In this document: piece by piece, positions 28,222-36,572 of the stretch
Numbering within the stretch: position 1 is the first letter of the stretch
How the letters are laid out: the number at the start of each line of letters is the position of its first letter
DNA from: Steroidobacteraceae bacterium
GTDB lineage: Bacteria > Pseudomonadota > Gammaproteobacteria > Steroidobacterales > Steroidobacteraceae
Length of the DNA: 53,597 bases
Direction of reading: 5' to 3'
NCBI GenBank assembly: GCA_025451845.1
Contig: JANWJS010000036.1
Coordinates: forward strand, 1-53,597
Notes under the pieces: generated by a model
Seen by the model: only the letters and a program-made list of their open reading frames with translations
The model's database searches: none
What the model was told of the DNA's origin: nothing
Made by a program: the position numbers and the translations under genes

Positions 28222-28764
28222 ATGAGTCCACTCACCGACAAAGTCACCACGCCGCCTGTCCGGGATGATCTGGCCGCGCGCTTCTCGGCGCCGCTCCTCA
28301 GCTATTTCCTGCGCCGTGTCAGGGACCGAGCCCAGGCCGAGGACCTCGTGCAGGACGCGCTCCTGCGCGTGATCCGCGCCTCCGAGTGCGAAGTGATCGA
28401 GCATCCGGAGAGTTATGTCTTCACGGTCGCCGCGAACCTTCTCAAGGACTCGAGGCGGCATGCGGTGCGTCATCCGACTGTCGCGTCGGCAGTCATTGCG
28501 GAGGATGGGGGAGGAGAGGTCGATGCAACTCTAGTCGACGAGCGCTCGCCGGAGCGCGTCCTCGATGGAGAGACTTCTCTTGCGCAGGTGCTGCAGGCGC
28601 TGAGCGAGCTCAGCGAGCTGACACGCAACGTGTTCATCCTCTTCCGACTGGAGCACATGAAGCAAAAGGACATCGCGACCCTCTACGGGATCGCGCAGAG
28701 TACCGTGGAAAAGCATGTCATGCGCGCCGTGCTGCATCTCGCGCGCAGGTGCGGGCGGCCATGA
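28222..28764 (+). CDS. ECF sigma factor, FecI-like
   Basis: 180 residues with sigma-70 region 2 (Ala-Glu-Asp-Leu-Val-Gln-Asp-Ala-Leu-Leu-Arg-Val near residue 40, then Tyr-Val-Phe-Thr-Val-Ala-Ala-Asn-Leu-Leu-Lys-Asp) and region 4 (Met-Lys-Gln-Lys-Asp-Ile-Ala-x-Leu-Tyr-Gly-Ile-Ala-Gln-Ser-Thr-Val-Glu-Lys-His). That region 4 and the following FecR gene place it in the iron-starvation/FecI group. It overlaps fecR by 4 bases. It probably directs transcription of the TonB receptor gene downstream. No Shine-Dalgarno site is obvious. Confidence 0.92.
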   Translation: MSPLTDKVTTPPVRDDLAARFSAPLLSYFLRRVRDRAQAEDLVQDALLRVIRASECEVIEHPESYVFTVAANLLKDSRRHAVRHPTVASAVIAEDGGGEVDATLVDERSPERVLDGETSLAQVLQALSELSELTRNVFILFRLEHMKQKDIATLYGIAQSTVEKHVMRAVLHLARRCGRP

Positions 28765-29864
28765 CTCGCAGCATCGATTTGGAGCGCCTGGAGCAGGCCG
28801 CGGCCTGGCGGGCGCGTCTGGCGGAGTCCGCTGATCTGCATGGGGGAGAATTTGCCTCCTGGCTCGCGCAGGACTTCCGCAATCGCGGGGCGTGGCGCCG
28901 TGTGCAGGCGTCGTGGGATGTGCTCGGGCAACAGGCGACGGCGCCTGGGGTCATACATCTGCGGCGCGCCGCGCTCGCGCATGCTCATAACGCGACGCGC
29001 AGCAACCTCCTGTGGCCGAAGCGGTTCCGGCGCCCCGCGCTGGTGGCAGCCGCCGCCTGTGCGCTCGCAGCCGGAGCGTTCCTCTTCTGGCAGCAGTACC
29101 AGCAGGACGTCTTTCGGACGGGATTCGGCGAGAGGCGGATCGTCACGCTTGACGACGGCTCGCAGATCACGCTCGACTCGCGTAGTGAGGTGACCGTCCG
29201 CTATACAGCCGACGCCCGTGCACTCACGCTTGTTCGGGGGCAGGCGCAATTCGACGTCGCCCATGACGTCGCGCGGCCGTTCTCGGTAACCGCGGAAGGT
29301 CATAAAGTTGTGGCAACCGGAACGGCGTTCGACGTCGATGTGCTGGGACCGAAGCTACTGGTCACTCTGCTCAAGGGGCACGTCGTGGTCATGCCACAGA
29401 GCGTCCCGACGATTCCATGGTTGCCTGACGCTGCGCGTGACGGCTCGGGCTCAGCCACGCAGGCGGCCGCAGACTCGCGGGCGTTGAGCGCCGCCGGCGA
29501 AGCCCCTGACCGCATCTATCTCGACCCTGGCGAGCAGCTCGTGATGTCCTCGAGCGATGCGCCGCGAGTCAGCCGCGTCGACATCGAGCGCGTCACGGCA
29601 TGGGAGAGGGGCGAGATCGTCTTCGAGAACGAGCCGCTCGCCAACGTCATCCAGCGCATGAACCGCTATGGATCCCGGCACATCATCATTGCGGATGACC
29701 ACACCGGGAGCCTGCGCATCAGCGGAGTCTTCCACGAGGGCGATGTCGACGGATTCGTCAGCACCATCGCTGCCTACCTGTCCGTCGGGGCGCACGAGCG
29801 TCCGGACGGCGATGTCGTCCTCACCTTCCACTCATCGTCTCCGACTCGACAACCCGGTTCCTGA
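28761..29864 (+). CDS. fecR: FecR-family anti-sigma/signal transducer
   Basis: 367 residues. A cytoplasmic N-terminus (1-90) with Trp-rich helices precedes one membrane helix at about 93-110 and a periplasmic FecR domain (Arg-Ile-Val-Thr-Leu-Asp-Asp-Gly-Ser-x-Ile-Thr-Leu-Asp-Ser-Arg-Ser-Glu-Val) and a C-terminal STN-like fold ending near 350. It should hold the ECF factor until the TonB receptor's signalling domain reports substrate. The ATG at 28761 overlaps the sigma stop, giving coupled translation and matched amounts. Confidence 0.92.
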   Translation: MTRSIDLERLEQAAAWRARLAESADLHGGEFASWLAQDFRNRGAWRRVQASWDVLGQQATAPGVIHLRRAALAHAHNATRSNLLWPKRFRRPALVAAAACALAAGAFLFWQQYQQDVFRTGFGERRIVTLDDGSQITLDSRSEVTVRYTADARALTLVRGQAQFDVAHDVARPFSVTAEGHKVVATGTAFDVDVLGPKLLVTLLKGHVVVMPQSVPTIPWLPDAARDGSGSATQAAADSRALSAAGEAPDRIYLDPGEQLVMSSSDAPRVSRVDIERVTAWERGEIVFENEPLANVIQRMNRYGSRHIIIADDHTGSLRISGVFHEGDVDGFVSTIAAYLSVGAHERPDGDVVLTFHSSSPTRQPGS

Positions 29865-29942
29865 ACGGGAATTCAGTTCCGATGTTGTATTTTCACCAAA
29901 AGCAGGAGGATTTGACGGCGCTCGGCGTCTGTACCCCTGAAA

Positions 29943-29964
29943 GCCCCGCTACAGATGACGGGGC
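29943..29964 (+). promoter_or_regulatory. Leader hairpin before the TonB receptor
   Basis: GCCCCG (29943-29948) pairs with CGGGGC (29959-29964) around a 10-base loop, 33 bases before the receptor ATG. It could end fecR transcription or fold in the receptor leader. No T-run follows. Confidence 0.3.
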
Positions 29965-29997
29965 GATCGATCGTGCATTGCACAATAGGGGGTGTGA

Positions 29998-32900
29998 ATG
30001 TCTGTTTCCACTGCGCATCGCCGCCACGGCGGCGTTTCTCGAGTCTCGATCACCGTAGCCGCGATCCTGGCCTCCACCGTCGGCGCCCTCGGCGCCTCCG
30101 CCGCATCCGCGAATGGGCGCGTGTTCCATTTCGACATCACACCCGAGCCCCTGTCACAGGCGCTGCGCACATACGCGCAGATCTGCGGTCAGGACGTCAT
30201 CTTCACGGAATCCGTGGTGGCCGGCGCCGGCGCGACCTCGCTCGTCGGCGATTTCACCGCCGATGACGCCCTGAGCCACCTGCTCGCCGGTACGCAGCTG
30301 GTCGTGGAGCGCTCGCCATCCGGCGCATTGATGATCCGTCGCCGTCAGCAAGCCAGCACCGATGCGGCTACGCCCGGCCGGTCGGTGCGGGTCGCGCAAG
30401 CGGGATCTGCCGCTGCCGCTGACCCGCCGTCAGCTGATCCTGCGCCCGCTGACCCGTCGGCCGATCCGCCGGCGCAGGCCGCGGCGCCTGCCGCGACACC
30501 GGCCGCTGCCTCGCCGCTGACCGAAGTCGTGGTGACCGGCAGCCGCATCGCGAGCCGCAGCTACACCTCAGACAGTCCGCTGGTGGGCGTGAGCGCTGCG
30601 CAAATTGCCGCCGCAGGCCAGGTGTCGCTCGATTCGGCCCTCGGCCAGATGCCGCAGTTTGCCGCCGCACAGGGCCAGACTGAAACCGGCGATGCGCAGG
30701 GCGCGACCGGATTCCAGGGCGGCCAGTCCTATTCCGACCTACGCGGGCTCGGTCCCGAGCGCACCCTGGTGCTGCTCGACGGGCAGCGGTTGGTGCCCAC
30801 CAACCCCAACGGGGCGGTCGACCTCAACGTCATCCCCATGGCGATGATCGAGGGCGTGGACGTGATTACCGGCGGTGCATCGGCGGTCTACGGCTCCGAC
30901 GCCATGGCCGGCGTCGTCAACTTCCGTTTGCGGCAACACTTCCACGGAATCCAGGTCTCATATCAGCACGGCGCGACCACCAGCGGCTTCGGTCCCGAGG
31001 ACAGCGTCAGCGTATTGATGGGCGGGAACTTCGACCACAATCGCGGCAATGCGGTGGTTGACTTCGAGTACAACGAGCGCGGCGCGATCACCGGCGCCGA
31101 CAGCTCGTTCTTTTCCAACGACGTGATTTTCAACCGCGGCGTGGCGCGCGGGCCCGAGGCCATCTTCAATGCGGGTGAGCTCGGCGCCCCGATACCCATC
31201 TCCGCGGTCAACTCGGTGCTCTCGCAGTACGGCGCCTCGGTCCCGGGGACCGGCAATTACGGCGGCTATCTCGGTATCAACGGTGACGGCACGCTGTTCA
31301 CGACCAAGAACTCCGGCAACTGCGTGCAGAACTACCGTGGAGCAGTGGGCAAGATTCCCGGTCTCGCGATTACGCCGGACTGCAGCGTGGTCAAATCGTT
31401 CCTCGGGCCGTATTTCTACGTCCAGACGCCGCTGCAGCGGTACAATTTGTTCTCCCGCGTCACCTACAACGTCAACGACAACGTCCAGGCGTACGGGCAG
31501 ATCAACTTCATGCACTCGACGTCCGGCGACGTCAATGCCGCCTCCTACCTGGGGCCGGGCAAGTTCCTCTACGTTCCGACGAACAACCCGTACGTCTACG
31601 GCAACTCGGATCTGAGAGCGATCCTGAGCGCCGCCGGAGTGCCGGTAGGGGCCGGTGCCGGCTCGGGCAATACGATCCACATGGAGGACTGGCTGACCAG
31701 CATGGGGCCGCGCATCGAGACCTTCCTGTACAACGACTACCAGCTCACCACCGGGCTGAAGGGCGGGATTGGCGACACATCTCTCGCCTGGAATGTATTC
31801 GGGTCCTATGGCCAGACGAACATGGAGAACGACGAGCACAACAACGTCAACCTGCCTGCGCTCGAGAACATTCTGTACGGGACGGCGGGCTACGTCGGCT
31901 CGGACGGCAGCACCTGCCAGGGTTACGCCTGGAATCCGCTCGGCGGCCAGCCAGTGAGCAAGGGCTGTCTCGAATACGCCAACGGCACGGCCAAGAACAA
32001 CAACCTGATCACACAGAAGTATTTCGAGGCCGATCTCAGCGGCAACCTGTGGCAGCTGCCGGCGGGCCCGCTCAAGTTCGCCCTGGGCGCCGACTACCGC
32101 GGTGACAGCTTTGACTACCAGGCCGACCCGTCGTTGAACCCGGCGTTCAACGTGATGCCCGCGGGGATCCCGGCGGATGTCATCTCGCCGTCCTACGACC
32201 TGATCAGCTCCGCGGGCGGCACGCAGAACGTTCGCGAGGCATACGTCGAGCTGCGCGCGCCGCTGCTCACGGACAAGCCGTTCGCCAAGGAACTGTCGGT
32301 GGATGTCGCCGGCCGCCATTCCCAGTACGACCTCTTCGGTGGCGCCAACACCTGGAAGGCCGACCTGCATTGGCAGATGACCGATGCGGTCGCGTTCCGC
32401 GGCGGCTACGAGCGGGCGTTCCGTGCGCCGAGCCTCCAGGATCTCTACAACCCGACCGTTCAGGCGCAGGATTCGCTGAGCGTCGATCCCTGCAACTACA
32501 ACAGCAGCTACCGCACTGGTCCGAATGCCGCGCAGGTGACCGCGCTGTGCACGCTGCAGTCGCCGGCTGCGGGGTCTTCTTCGTTCAATTACGGGCTGCA
32601 ATCGGCGAACGGAATCTACAAGGGCAATTCGAGCCTGAAGCCCGAGGTCGCCGATACGTATTCGTTCGGCTTCGTGCTGACGCCGCACTTCGATGCGCCG
32701 CTGGCCCGTGATCTTGGCGCGTCCGTGGACTATTACCACATCAAGATCAAAGGGGCGGTTGCGGGTGCGACGCTGAACTCCATCGTTCAGAACTGCTTCA
32801 ACGTGGGTGGCAGCAACCCGAGCTACTCGGACAGCAACTTCTACTGCCAGCAGATCACGCGTGATCCGGGCTCCGGTGCGATCGTGCTGGCCAAGGAGTT

Positions 32901-33465
32901 CTCGCTGAACATCGGGTCGTACCTCACGGAAGGGGTGGATGTCGAGGGACACTGGGGCTTCGCGCTGCGCGATCTGGGATTGCCGGAGAGTGCCGGACGG
33001 GTGATGCTGCAGACCTACATCTCGTACCTGCGTTCGCTGCAGATCTCGGGTGTGCCGGGCGTGCCGAACATCGACTTCGCTGGCTCGATCGGGGATACGC
33101 AGACGGCCATCCAGGCGGATGGCACCACGGTTTCGGATATCTCCCATCCGAAGTGGAAGGCGAACAGCATGCTCGGCTACACCGTGGGACCGGTTGGTGG
33201 GGCGCTGCACTGGCGGTATCTCTCCGCGATGCAGGACCTCATGGATGGGCCGGGGAGCGGTGATCCGGGCGTTTCCGCCTACAGCTACTTCGACCTGGAC
33301 GTGAACTATCAGGTGACCTCGCAGATCCAGCTCACGGGTGGGCTCACCAACTTGTTCAACAAGCAGCCGCCGCGCGTCGCAGGGGCCTCGCTCCTGACCG
33401 ATGCGGCGACCTACGACGTGATGGGCCGGACCTACTACGTGGGCATCAAGGCCAATATCGACTGA
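29998..33465 (+). CDS. TonB-dependent receptor with STN signalling domain
   Basis: 1155 residues. A signal peptide (1-39, ending Ala-Ser-Ala-Asn) is followed by a secretin/TonB short N-terminal domain at about 42-120, a Pro/Ala/Asp-rich linker (about 130-175), a plug starting Glu-Val-Val-Val-Thr-Gly-Ser-Arg-Ile, the Gly-Gly-Ala-Ser-Ala-Val-Tyr-Gly-Ser-Asp-Ala plug signature, and a large outer-membrane beta barrel. The STN domain matches the FecR/ECF pair upstream, so it is a transducer that induces its own synthesis. The plug style recalls receptors for oligosaccharides or peptides in Xanthomonadales and sphingomonads as much as siderophores. A GGGGG site precedes the ATG. Confidence 0.93.
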   Translation: MSVSTAHRRHGGVSRVSITVAAILASTVGALGASAASANGRVFHFDITPEPLSQALRTYAQICGQDVIFTESVVAGAGATSLVGDFTADDALSHLLAGTQLVVERSPSGALMIRRRQQASTDAATPGRSVRVAQAGSAAAADPPSADPAPADPSADPPAQAAAPAATPAAASPLTEVVVTGSRIASRSYTSDSPLVGVSAAQIAAAGQVSLDSALGQMPQFAAAQGQTETGDAQGATGFQGGQSYSDLRGLGPERTLVLLDGQRLVPTNPNGAVDLNVIPMAMIEGVDVITGGASAVYGSDAMAGVVNFRLRQHFHGIQVSYQHGATTSGFGPEDSVSVLMGGNFDHNRGNAVVDFEYNERGAITGADSSFFSNDVIFNRGVARGPEAIFNAGELGAPIPISAVNSVLSQYGASVPGTGNYGGYLGINGDGTLFTTKNSGNCVQNYRGAVGKIPGLAITPDCSVVKSFLGPYFYVQTPLQRYNLFSRVTYNVNDNVQAYGQINFMHSTSGDVNAASYLGPGKFLYVPTNNPYVYGNSDLRAILSAAGVPVGAGAGSGNTIHMEDWLTSMGPRIETFLYNDYQLTTGLKGGIGDTSLAWNVFGSYGQTNMENDEHNNVNLPALENILYGTAGYVGSDGSTCQGYAWNPLGGQPVSKGCLEYANGTAKNNNLITQKYFEADLSGNLWQLPAGPLKFALGADYRGDSFDYQADPSLNPAFNVMPAGIPADVISPSYDLISSAGGTQNVREAYVELRAPLLTDKPFAKELSVDVAGRHSQYDLFGGANTWKADLHWQMTDAVAFRGGYERAFRAPSLQDLYNPTVQAQDSLSVDPCNYNSSYRTGPNAAQVTALCTLQSPAAGSSSFNYGLQSANGIYKGNSSLKPEVADTYSFGFVLTPHFDAPLARDLGASVDYYHIKIKGAVAGATLNSIVQNCFNVGGSNPSYSDSNFYCQQITRDPGSGAIVLAKEFSLNIGSYLTEGVDVEGHWGFALRDLGLPESAGRVMLQTYISYLRSLQISGVPGVPNIDFAGSIGDTQTAIQADGTTVSDISHPKWKANSMLGYTVGPVGGALHWRYLSAMQDLMDGPGSGDPGVSAYSYFDLDVNYQVTSQIQLTGGLTNLFNKQPPRVAGASLLTDAATYDVMGRTYYVGIKANID

Positions 33466-33482
33466 CGGATTGCAAGGCGCGG

Positions 33483-33528
33483 CCCCGGATTCCGGCTCTC
33501 CCCCCTCACTCCGAGCCGGAATCCGGGG
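33483..33528 (+). terminator. 16-bp stem hairpin after the TonB receptor
   Basis: CCCCGGATTCCGGCTC (33483-33498) is perfectly complementary to GAGCCGGAATCCGGGG (33513-33528), with a 14-base loop, 17 bases after the receptor stop. It is the strongest hairpin noticed in the window. There is no T-run, so it may act with Rho or as an mRNA end stabiliser. Confidence 0.65.
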
Positions 33529-33558
33529 AGCAGGGTGCGGACCCCTTCGCAGAAGTAG

Positions 33559-34131
33559 CTCGCGCGGCCGGGAGGTGCCCTCGGCGGCGTGGTGGCCCAG
33601 CGACTCGATGGCCCTTACCTGCCGGGCGAGCGCGCGATGTTGAAAGTGAAGCGCTTGCGGACGGCCGACTGTGGCGGCTACCGGCTCGGCAGCGGCACCC
33701 GGGAGGCCGGCTCGCTGCTCCTCGGGCTCGCGGGCGGCCCCGGATTCACCGGTCAGGCGCCGGACGGCCCCAGCAGGTGCAGCCGCGACCGCTCGGCCCA
33801 GTGGTGCCCGCTCAGGCCGACGATCGTCGTGGAGGTGTGCTACGACCAGGTGACTGGCGGTCGGTTCCGGCACGGCGCTCGGCTGCTGCGCTGGCGTCCG
33901 GATAAGGCGCCGCGGCAGTGCACCGACGAGCAACTGGGACGGGAGGCGCGCCCGAGCCGCCTGGCGCTCATCGATTGGCTCAGCGAGCCGCTACCGCTGG
34001 GCCGGATCACTCGATGGACTGCAGCGCTAGCGAGGACTTCACGCGGCGCGGGGCGACTGACCGGCGAAGGTGCGGCCGCGCTCCAGGGGAAGGTACTATA
34101 TCGGCGCGAGCCCGATCCGGGCGAAAACTGA
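33559..34131 (+). pseudogene. Decayed ATP-dependent DNA ligase (LigC/LigD-ligase type)
   Basis: From about 33577 the frame reads like the middle and C-terminal part of an ATP-dependent DNA ligase: Gly-Gly-Val-Val-Ala-Gln-Arg (motif IV, usually Glu-Gly-Val-Val-Ala-Lys-Arg), Leu-Asp-Gly-Pro-Tyr-x-Pro-Gly-Glu-Arg, Lys-Val-Lys-Arg-x-Arg-Thr-Ala-Asp-Cys, Gly-Ser-Leu-Leu-Leu-Gly-Leu, Val-Glu-Val-x-Tyr-Asp and Phe-Arg-His-Gly-x-Arg-x-Leu-Arg-Trp-Arg-Pro-Asp-Lys. The catalytic Lys half is missing and a stop (TAG 33556-33558) closes the frame upstream. Similarity fades after about 33945, and the remaining frame is unrelated. It is a truncated remnant. Confidence 0.75.
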
Positions 34132-34141
34132 GTTTGAGCGC

Positions 34142-34909
34142 GTGTCGAGTCGTAGCGGCCTGTCGGCCTGCATCATCACCTGTAACGAGGCGGATCGCAT
34201 CGAGGCATGCCTGCGCTCCGTCAGCTTCTGTGACGAGGTCATCGTCGTGGACTCACACTCCAGCGATTCGACGCGGCAGCGGGCGGCCGCTCTCGGCGCG
34301 CGGGTGATCGAGCGCGACTGGCCAGGCTATCGCTCGCAGAAGCAGTTCGCGGTGGCTGCCGCGCACAACGAGTGGGTGCTGTGCCTCGATGCCGACGAGC
34401 AGGTGACCGAAGCGCTGCGGGCCGAGATCGAGCGCTGGCGCGAGTGCGGCTTTGCGGATCATGCGGGTTTCTCGGTCCCGCGGATCACGGAATATTTCGG
34501 TAAGTTCCTCCGCCACGGCAACGCTTACCCGGACCGGCTGGTACGTCTCTTCGACCGCCGCCGCGGGGGTTGGGTGGGTCACGAGATCCACGAGAACACG
34601 CGCGTGGCGGGGCGGATCGGCAGGCTGAAGGGCCATCTCGAGCATTACTCCTACCGCAGCCTCGGCGAGCATTACAACAAGATGCAGCGCTATGCGGAGC
34701 TCATGGGCCAGGCGCTGTATGCAGCCGGTAAGCGCTGCGGCCTCGGCAAGGCGTTGCTCAATCCGCAGTGGCGCTTCTTCCGCGGCTACGTGCTCAGGCT
34801 CGGCTTCCTGGACGGCTGGCGCGGGCTGGTGTTCGCGCTGGTGGAGTCGAACTACGTGCGTCGCAAGTACCTCCATCTGTATGTCCTCAGCCGCGGCCTG
34901 CCGATCTGA
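34142..34909 (+). CDS. Glycosyltransferase family 2, LPS-core type
   Basis: 255 residues. The N-terminal Rossmann-like half has Ile-Ile-Thr-Cys-Asn-Glu-Ala-Asp-Arg-Ile and the metal-binding Asp-Ala-Asp-Glu (in Leu-Cys-Leu-Asp-Ala-Asp-Glu-Gln). The C-terminal half resembles WaaE/KdtX-type inner-core glucosyltransferases (Phe-Gly-Lys-Phe-Leu-Arg-His-Gly, Trp-Val-Gly-His-Glu-Ile-His-Glu, Ser-Tyr-Arg-Ser). GTG 34142 gives the family's usual N-terminus; the frame upstream overlaps the ligase remnant. It has no LPS neighbours here. Confidence 0.85.
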   Translation: MSSRSGLSACIITCNEADRIEACLRSVSFCDEVIVVDSHSSDSTRQRAAALGARVIERDWPGYRSQKQFAVAAAHNEWVLCLDADEQVTEALRAEIERWRECGFADHAGFSVPRITEYFGKFLRHGNAYPDRLVRLFDRRRGGWVGHEIHENTRVAGRIGRLKGHLEHYSYRSLGEHYNKMQRYAELMGQALYAAGKRCGLGKALLNPQWRFFRGYVLRLGFLDGWRGLVFALVESNYVRRKYLHLYVLSRGLPI

Positions 34910-34931
34910 GGCGCGGTCACCCGTCAGCCGA

Positions 34932-34967
34932 TCATTGTTTGGGTGGCTCGAAGTCGCCTTGACTCAT
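34932..34967 (-). CDS. Candidate 11-residue mini-gene
   Basis: An 11-codon frame (Met-Ser-Gln-Gly-Asp-Phe-Glu-Pro-Pro-Lys-Gln, then TGA) starts at 34967. An AGGAGG ribosome site lies about 7 bases upstream, one of the best sites in the window. Just before it is a GCAACC/GGTTGC hairpin (34984-34999). It could be a real micropeptide, a leader, or chance. Confidence 0.3.
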   Translation of the reverse strand: MSQGDFEPPKQ

Positions 34968-35160
34968 GATCGCTCCTCCTGAATGCAACCGCGGGGTTGC
35001 GCATCGGCATGATCCGTTTTTTTCGCTGAAACGCAACCAATTGATTGCACGAAACGATCGAGCCGAAGCCCACCGCGGGCCGGGCCGCGGCGGGCCATCG
35101 AGGCGAGAGAAGAGGGCGGCCAGCTCCGATCTGATGCGAAGCGGGCCGCCGCGCGTCGGG

Positions 35161-35550
35161 CTACTGTTGCGGGGGCGTCGTATTCGCGGGCGCGTTCCTG
35201 CGCGAATGCACATGGCTGCGCTGCCTCCGCTCTCCCCTCTTCACATGATGCTCCGCGCTGGCAACCCGCGTTTCCGTCGCCTGCGTCTCCTTCATCTTAC
35301 CGGTCGTGTTTTTGAGCTGGGCGGTCGCGCGGTTCAGCTTGCTCGTGGTCGCCCGCATCTGATCGCTCTCTTGCTTTACCTGTGAGCTGAGCTGCCGGAC
35401 GCTCTTCTTGCTCGCATGCCGAGGGCTCGCAGCATTGCTCTGATCGCTCTGGGGCGTCGGCTGGGCCAATGCCGCGCCGGCCGTCAGCCCGAAGGCCGCA
35501 GCCACGAGAGCGGCTATCACGTTTTTCGAAGATGAGCTCGGCTTGCGCAT
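35161..35550 (-). CDS. Secreted basic coiled-coil protein
   Basis: 129 residues. The ATG at 35550 starts a signal peptide (Lys-Pro then Val-Ile-Ala-Ala-Leu-Val-Ala-Ala-Ala, cleaving near Ala-Leu-Ala-Gln). The longer frame upstream lacks this pattern. The mature part has Ser/Gln/Lys/Thr-rich helices of heptad character (about 50-100) and a His/Arg-rich tail. No family recognised; periplasmic location inferred. Confidence 0.65.
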   Translation of the reverse strand: MRKPSSSSKNVIAALVAAAFGLTAGAALAQPTPQSDQSNAASPRHASKKSVRQLSSQVKQESDQMRATTSKLNRATAQLKNTTGKMKETQATETRVASAEHHVKRGERRQRSHVHSRRNAPANTTPPQQ

Positions 35551-35748
35551 GAATGCACTCCTGTGGTTGCGGAACGTCGGTCTCTTGACCGGGCGCAAGC
35601 AAAGGGCGTTCCGGCCTGTCCTTCGGCGTTGGCGGGAGCGCAAGCCAACCCGTGGACCGCCCGAGCTAGGGCATGCCTGCCGACGCAGCGGTGGCGCTGG
35701 CGTCTGTCGGGATCATCGCGAGGCCGTAGAGTCCCGTGACTGCATCTC

Positions 35749-36360
35749 TCAGTGGCTCAGCATGAGACTGTTGCGCAGCGCGGGATCTTTCAACAGGTTG
35801 TCCGCGGCGTTGATCAAAGAGTCCGATAGCACCTGCTGGTAGTTGTCGAGGTGATATGACCGGCCGAAAGTCTGGTTCGAGCCCGAAGCCGTGCCCCGCC
35901 AGAGCACGTTGCCGCTGCGGTCGGACACCCTCACGTTGAGTACGACGCTCCCCGCGTAGTCACTCCCTTCTCTGACAAAGAACTTGCGGACTTCGCCCGA
36001 AACCACGCGATCCGCATCGTCCCCGCCGAAGGGATAACCTGCCTGCGTGAACAGCTGCTGCAAATGCTGGCTGACGAATGGCCCCACTGCGCTGGCGGTA
36101 GTCACCTGCCGGGGAGTGGCTTGCTCCATGTTTTCGCCGATGAGTGCCGGATTGGCGGCGGAGTCGGTGAAGGCTTCGAACCGCACCGTCGCCGGCGTGC
36201 CATGACCTTGCGTGACCCCCAGGTCGAGCGTGTTGGTGGGTGTCCAGGCGAGCGGCTGGTTTAGCAGGGGTGGTTGCTGGGCACAACCGGCCGCCATCAG
36301 AGCTGATGCAAGGGCGGCGATGGGCATGAGCGTCGAAACGACCGGTCGGGTAATCGCCAC
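35749..36360 (-). CDS. Lipoprotein, YajG-like
   Basis: 203 residues. The lipobox Met-Ala-Ala-Gly-Cys at about 22-26 follows a hydrophobic leader. The rest is a single alpha/beta domain of the YajG-type outer-membrane lipoprotein layout, with Val-Ser-Gly-Glu-Val-Arg-Lys-Phe and Leu-Asn-Val-Arg-Val-Ser-Asp-Arg-Ser-Gly-Asn-Val-Leu-Trp. The start is GTG (CAC at 36358-36360 on the plus strand) with GAGGAG 6 bases upstream. Function unknown; the YajG assignment is moderate. Confidence 0.7.
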   Translation of the reverse strand: MAITRPVVSTLMPIAALASALMAAGCAQQPPLLNQPLAWTPTNTLDLGVTQGHGTPATVRFEAFTDSAANPALIGENMEQATPRQVTTASAVGPFVSQHLQQLFTQAGYPFGGDDADRVVSGEVRKFFVREGSDYAGSVVLNVRVSDRSGNVLWRGTASGSNQTFGRSYHLDNYQQVLSDSLINAADNLLKDPALRNSLMLSH

Positions 36361-36572
36361 GTGGATCTCCTCGGTTGAGGTTATCAGTCCGGCCCCGCAG
36401 GAACGCCCGAGGAGCCCCCCTCCAAACTGAGCGAGATTAAGTGAATGTTGCCGTGGCTCGCAAGAGAGTGCGCGCGGCGGCGACGGAGAAAGCCGATCAC
36501 GCGCAGCCTGATCTCGCCCCGGCCGGGCCCGCGGATGGACGGCAGCGGAAATCCACCGGAAGAGGTAATCTG

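Noticed and set aside
30958..33933. A 991-codon antisense frame opposite the TonB receptor
   Set aside because: It mirrors the receptor's third-position GC bias and has no recognisable domain.
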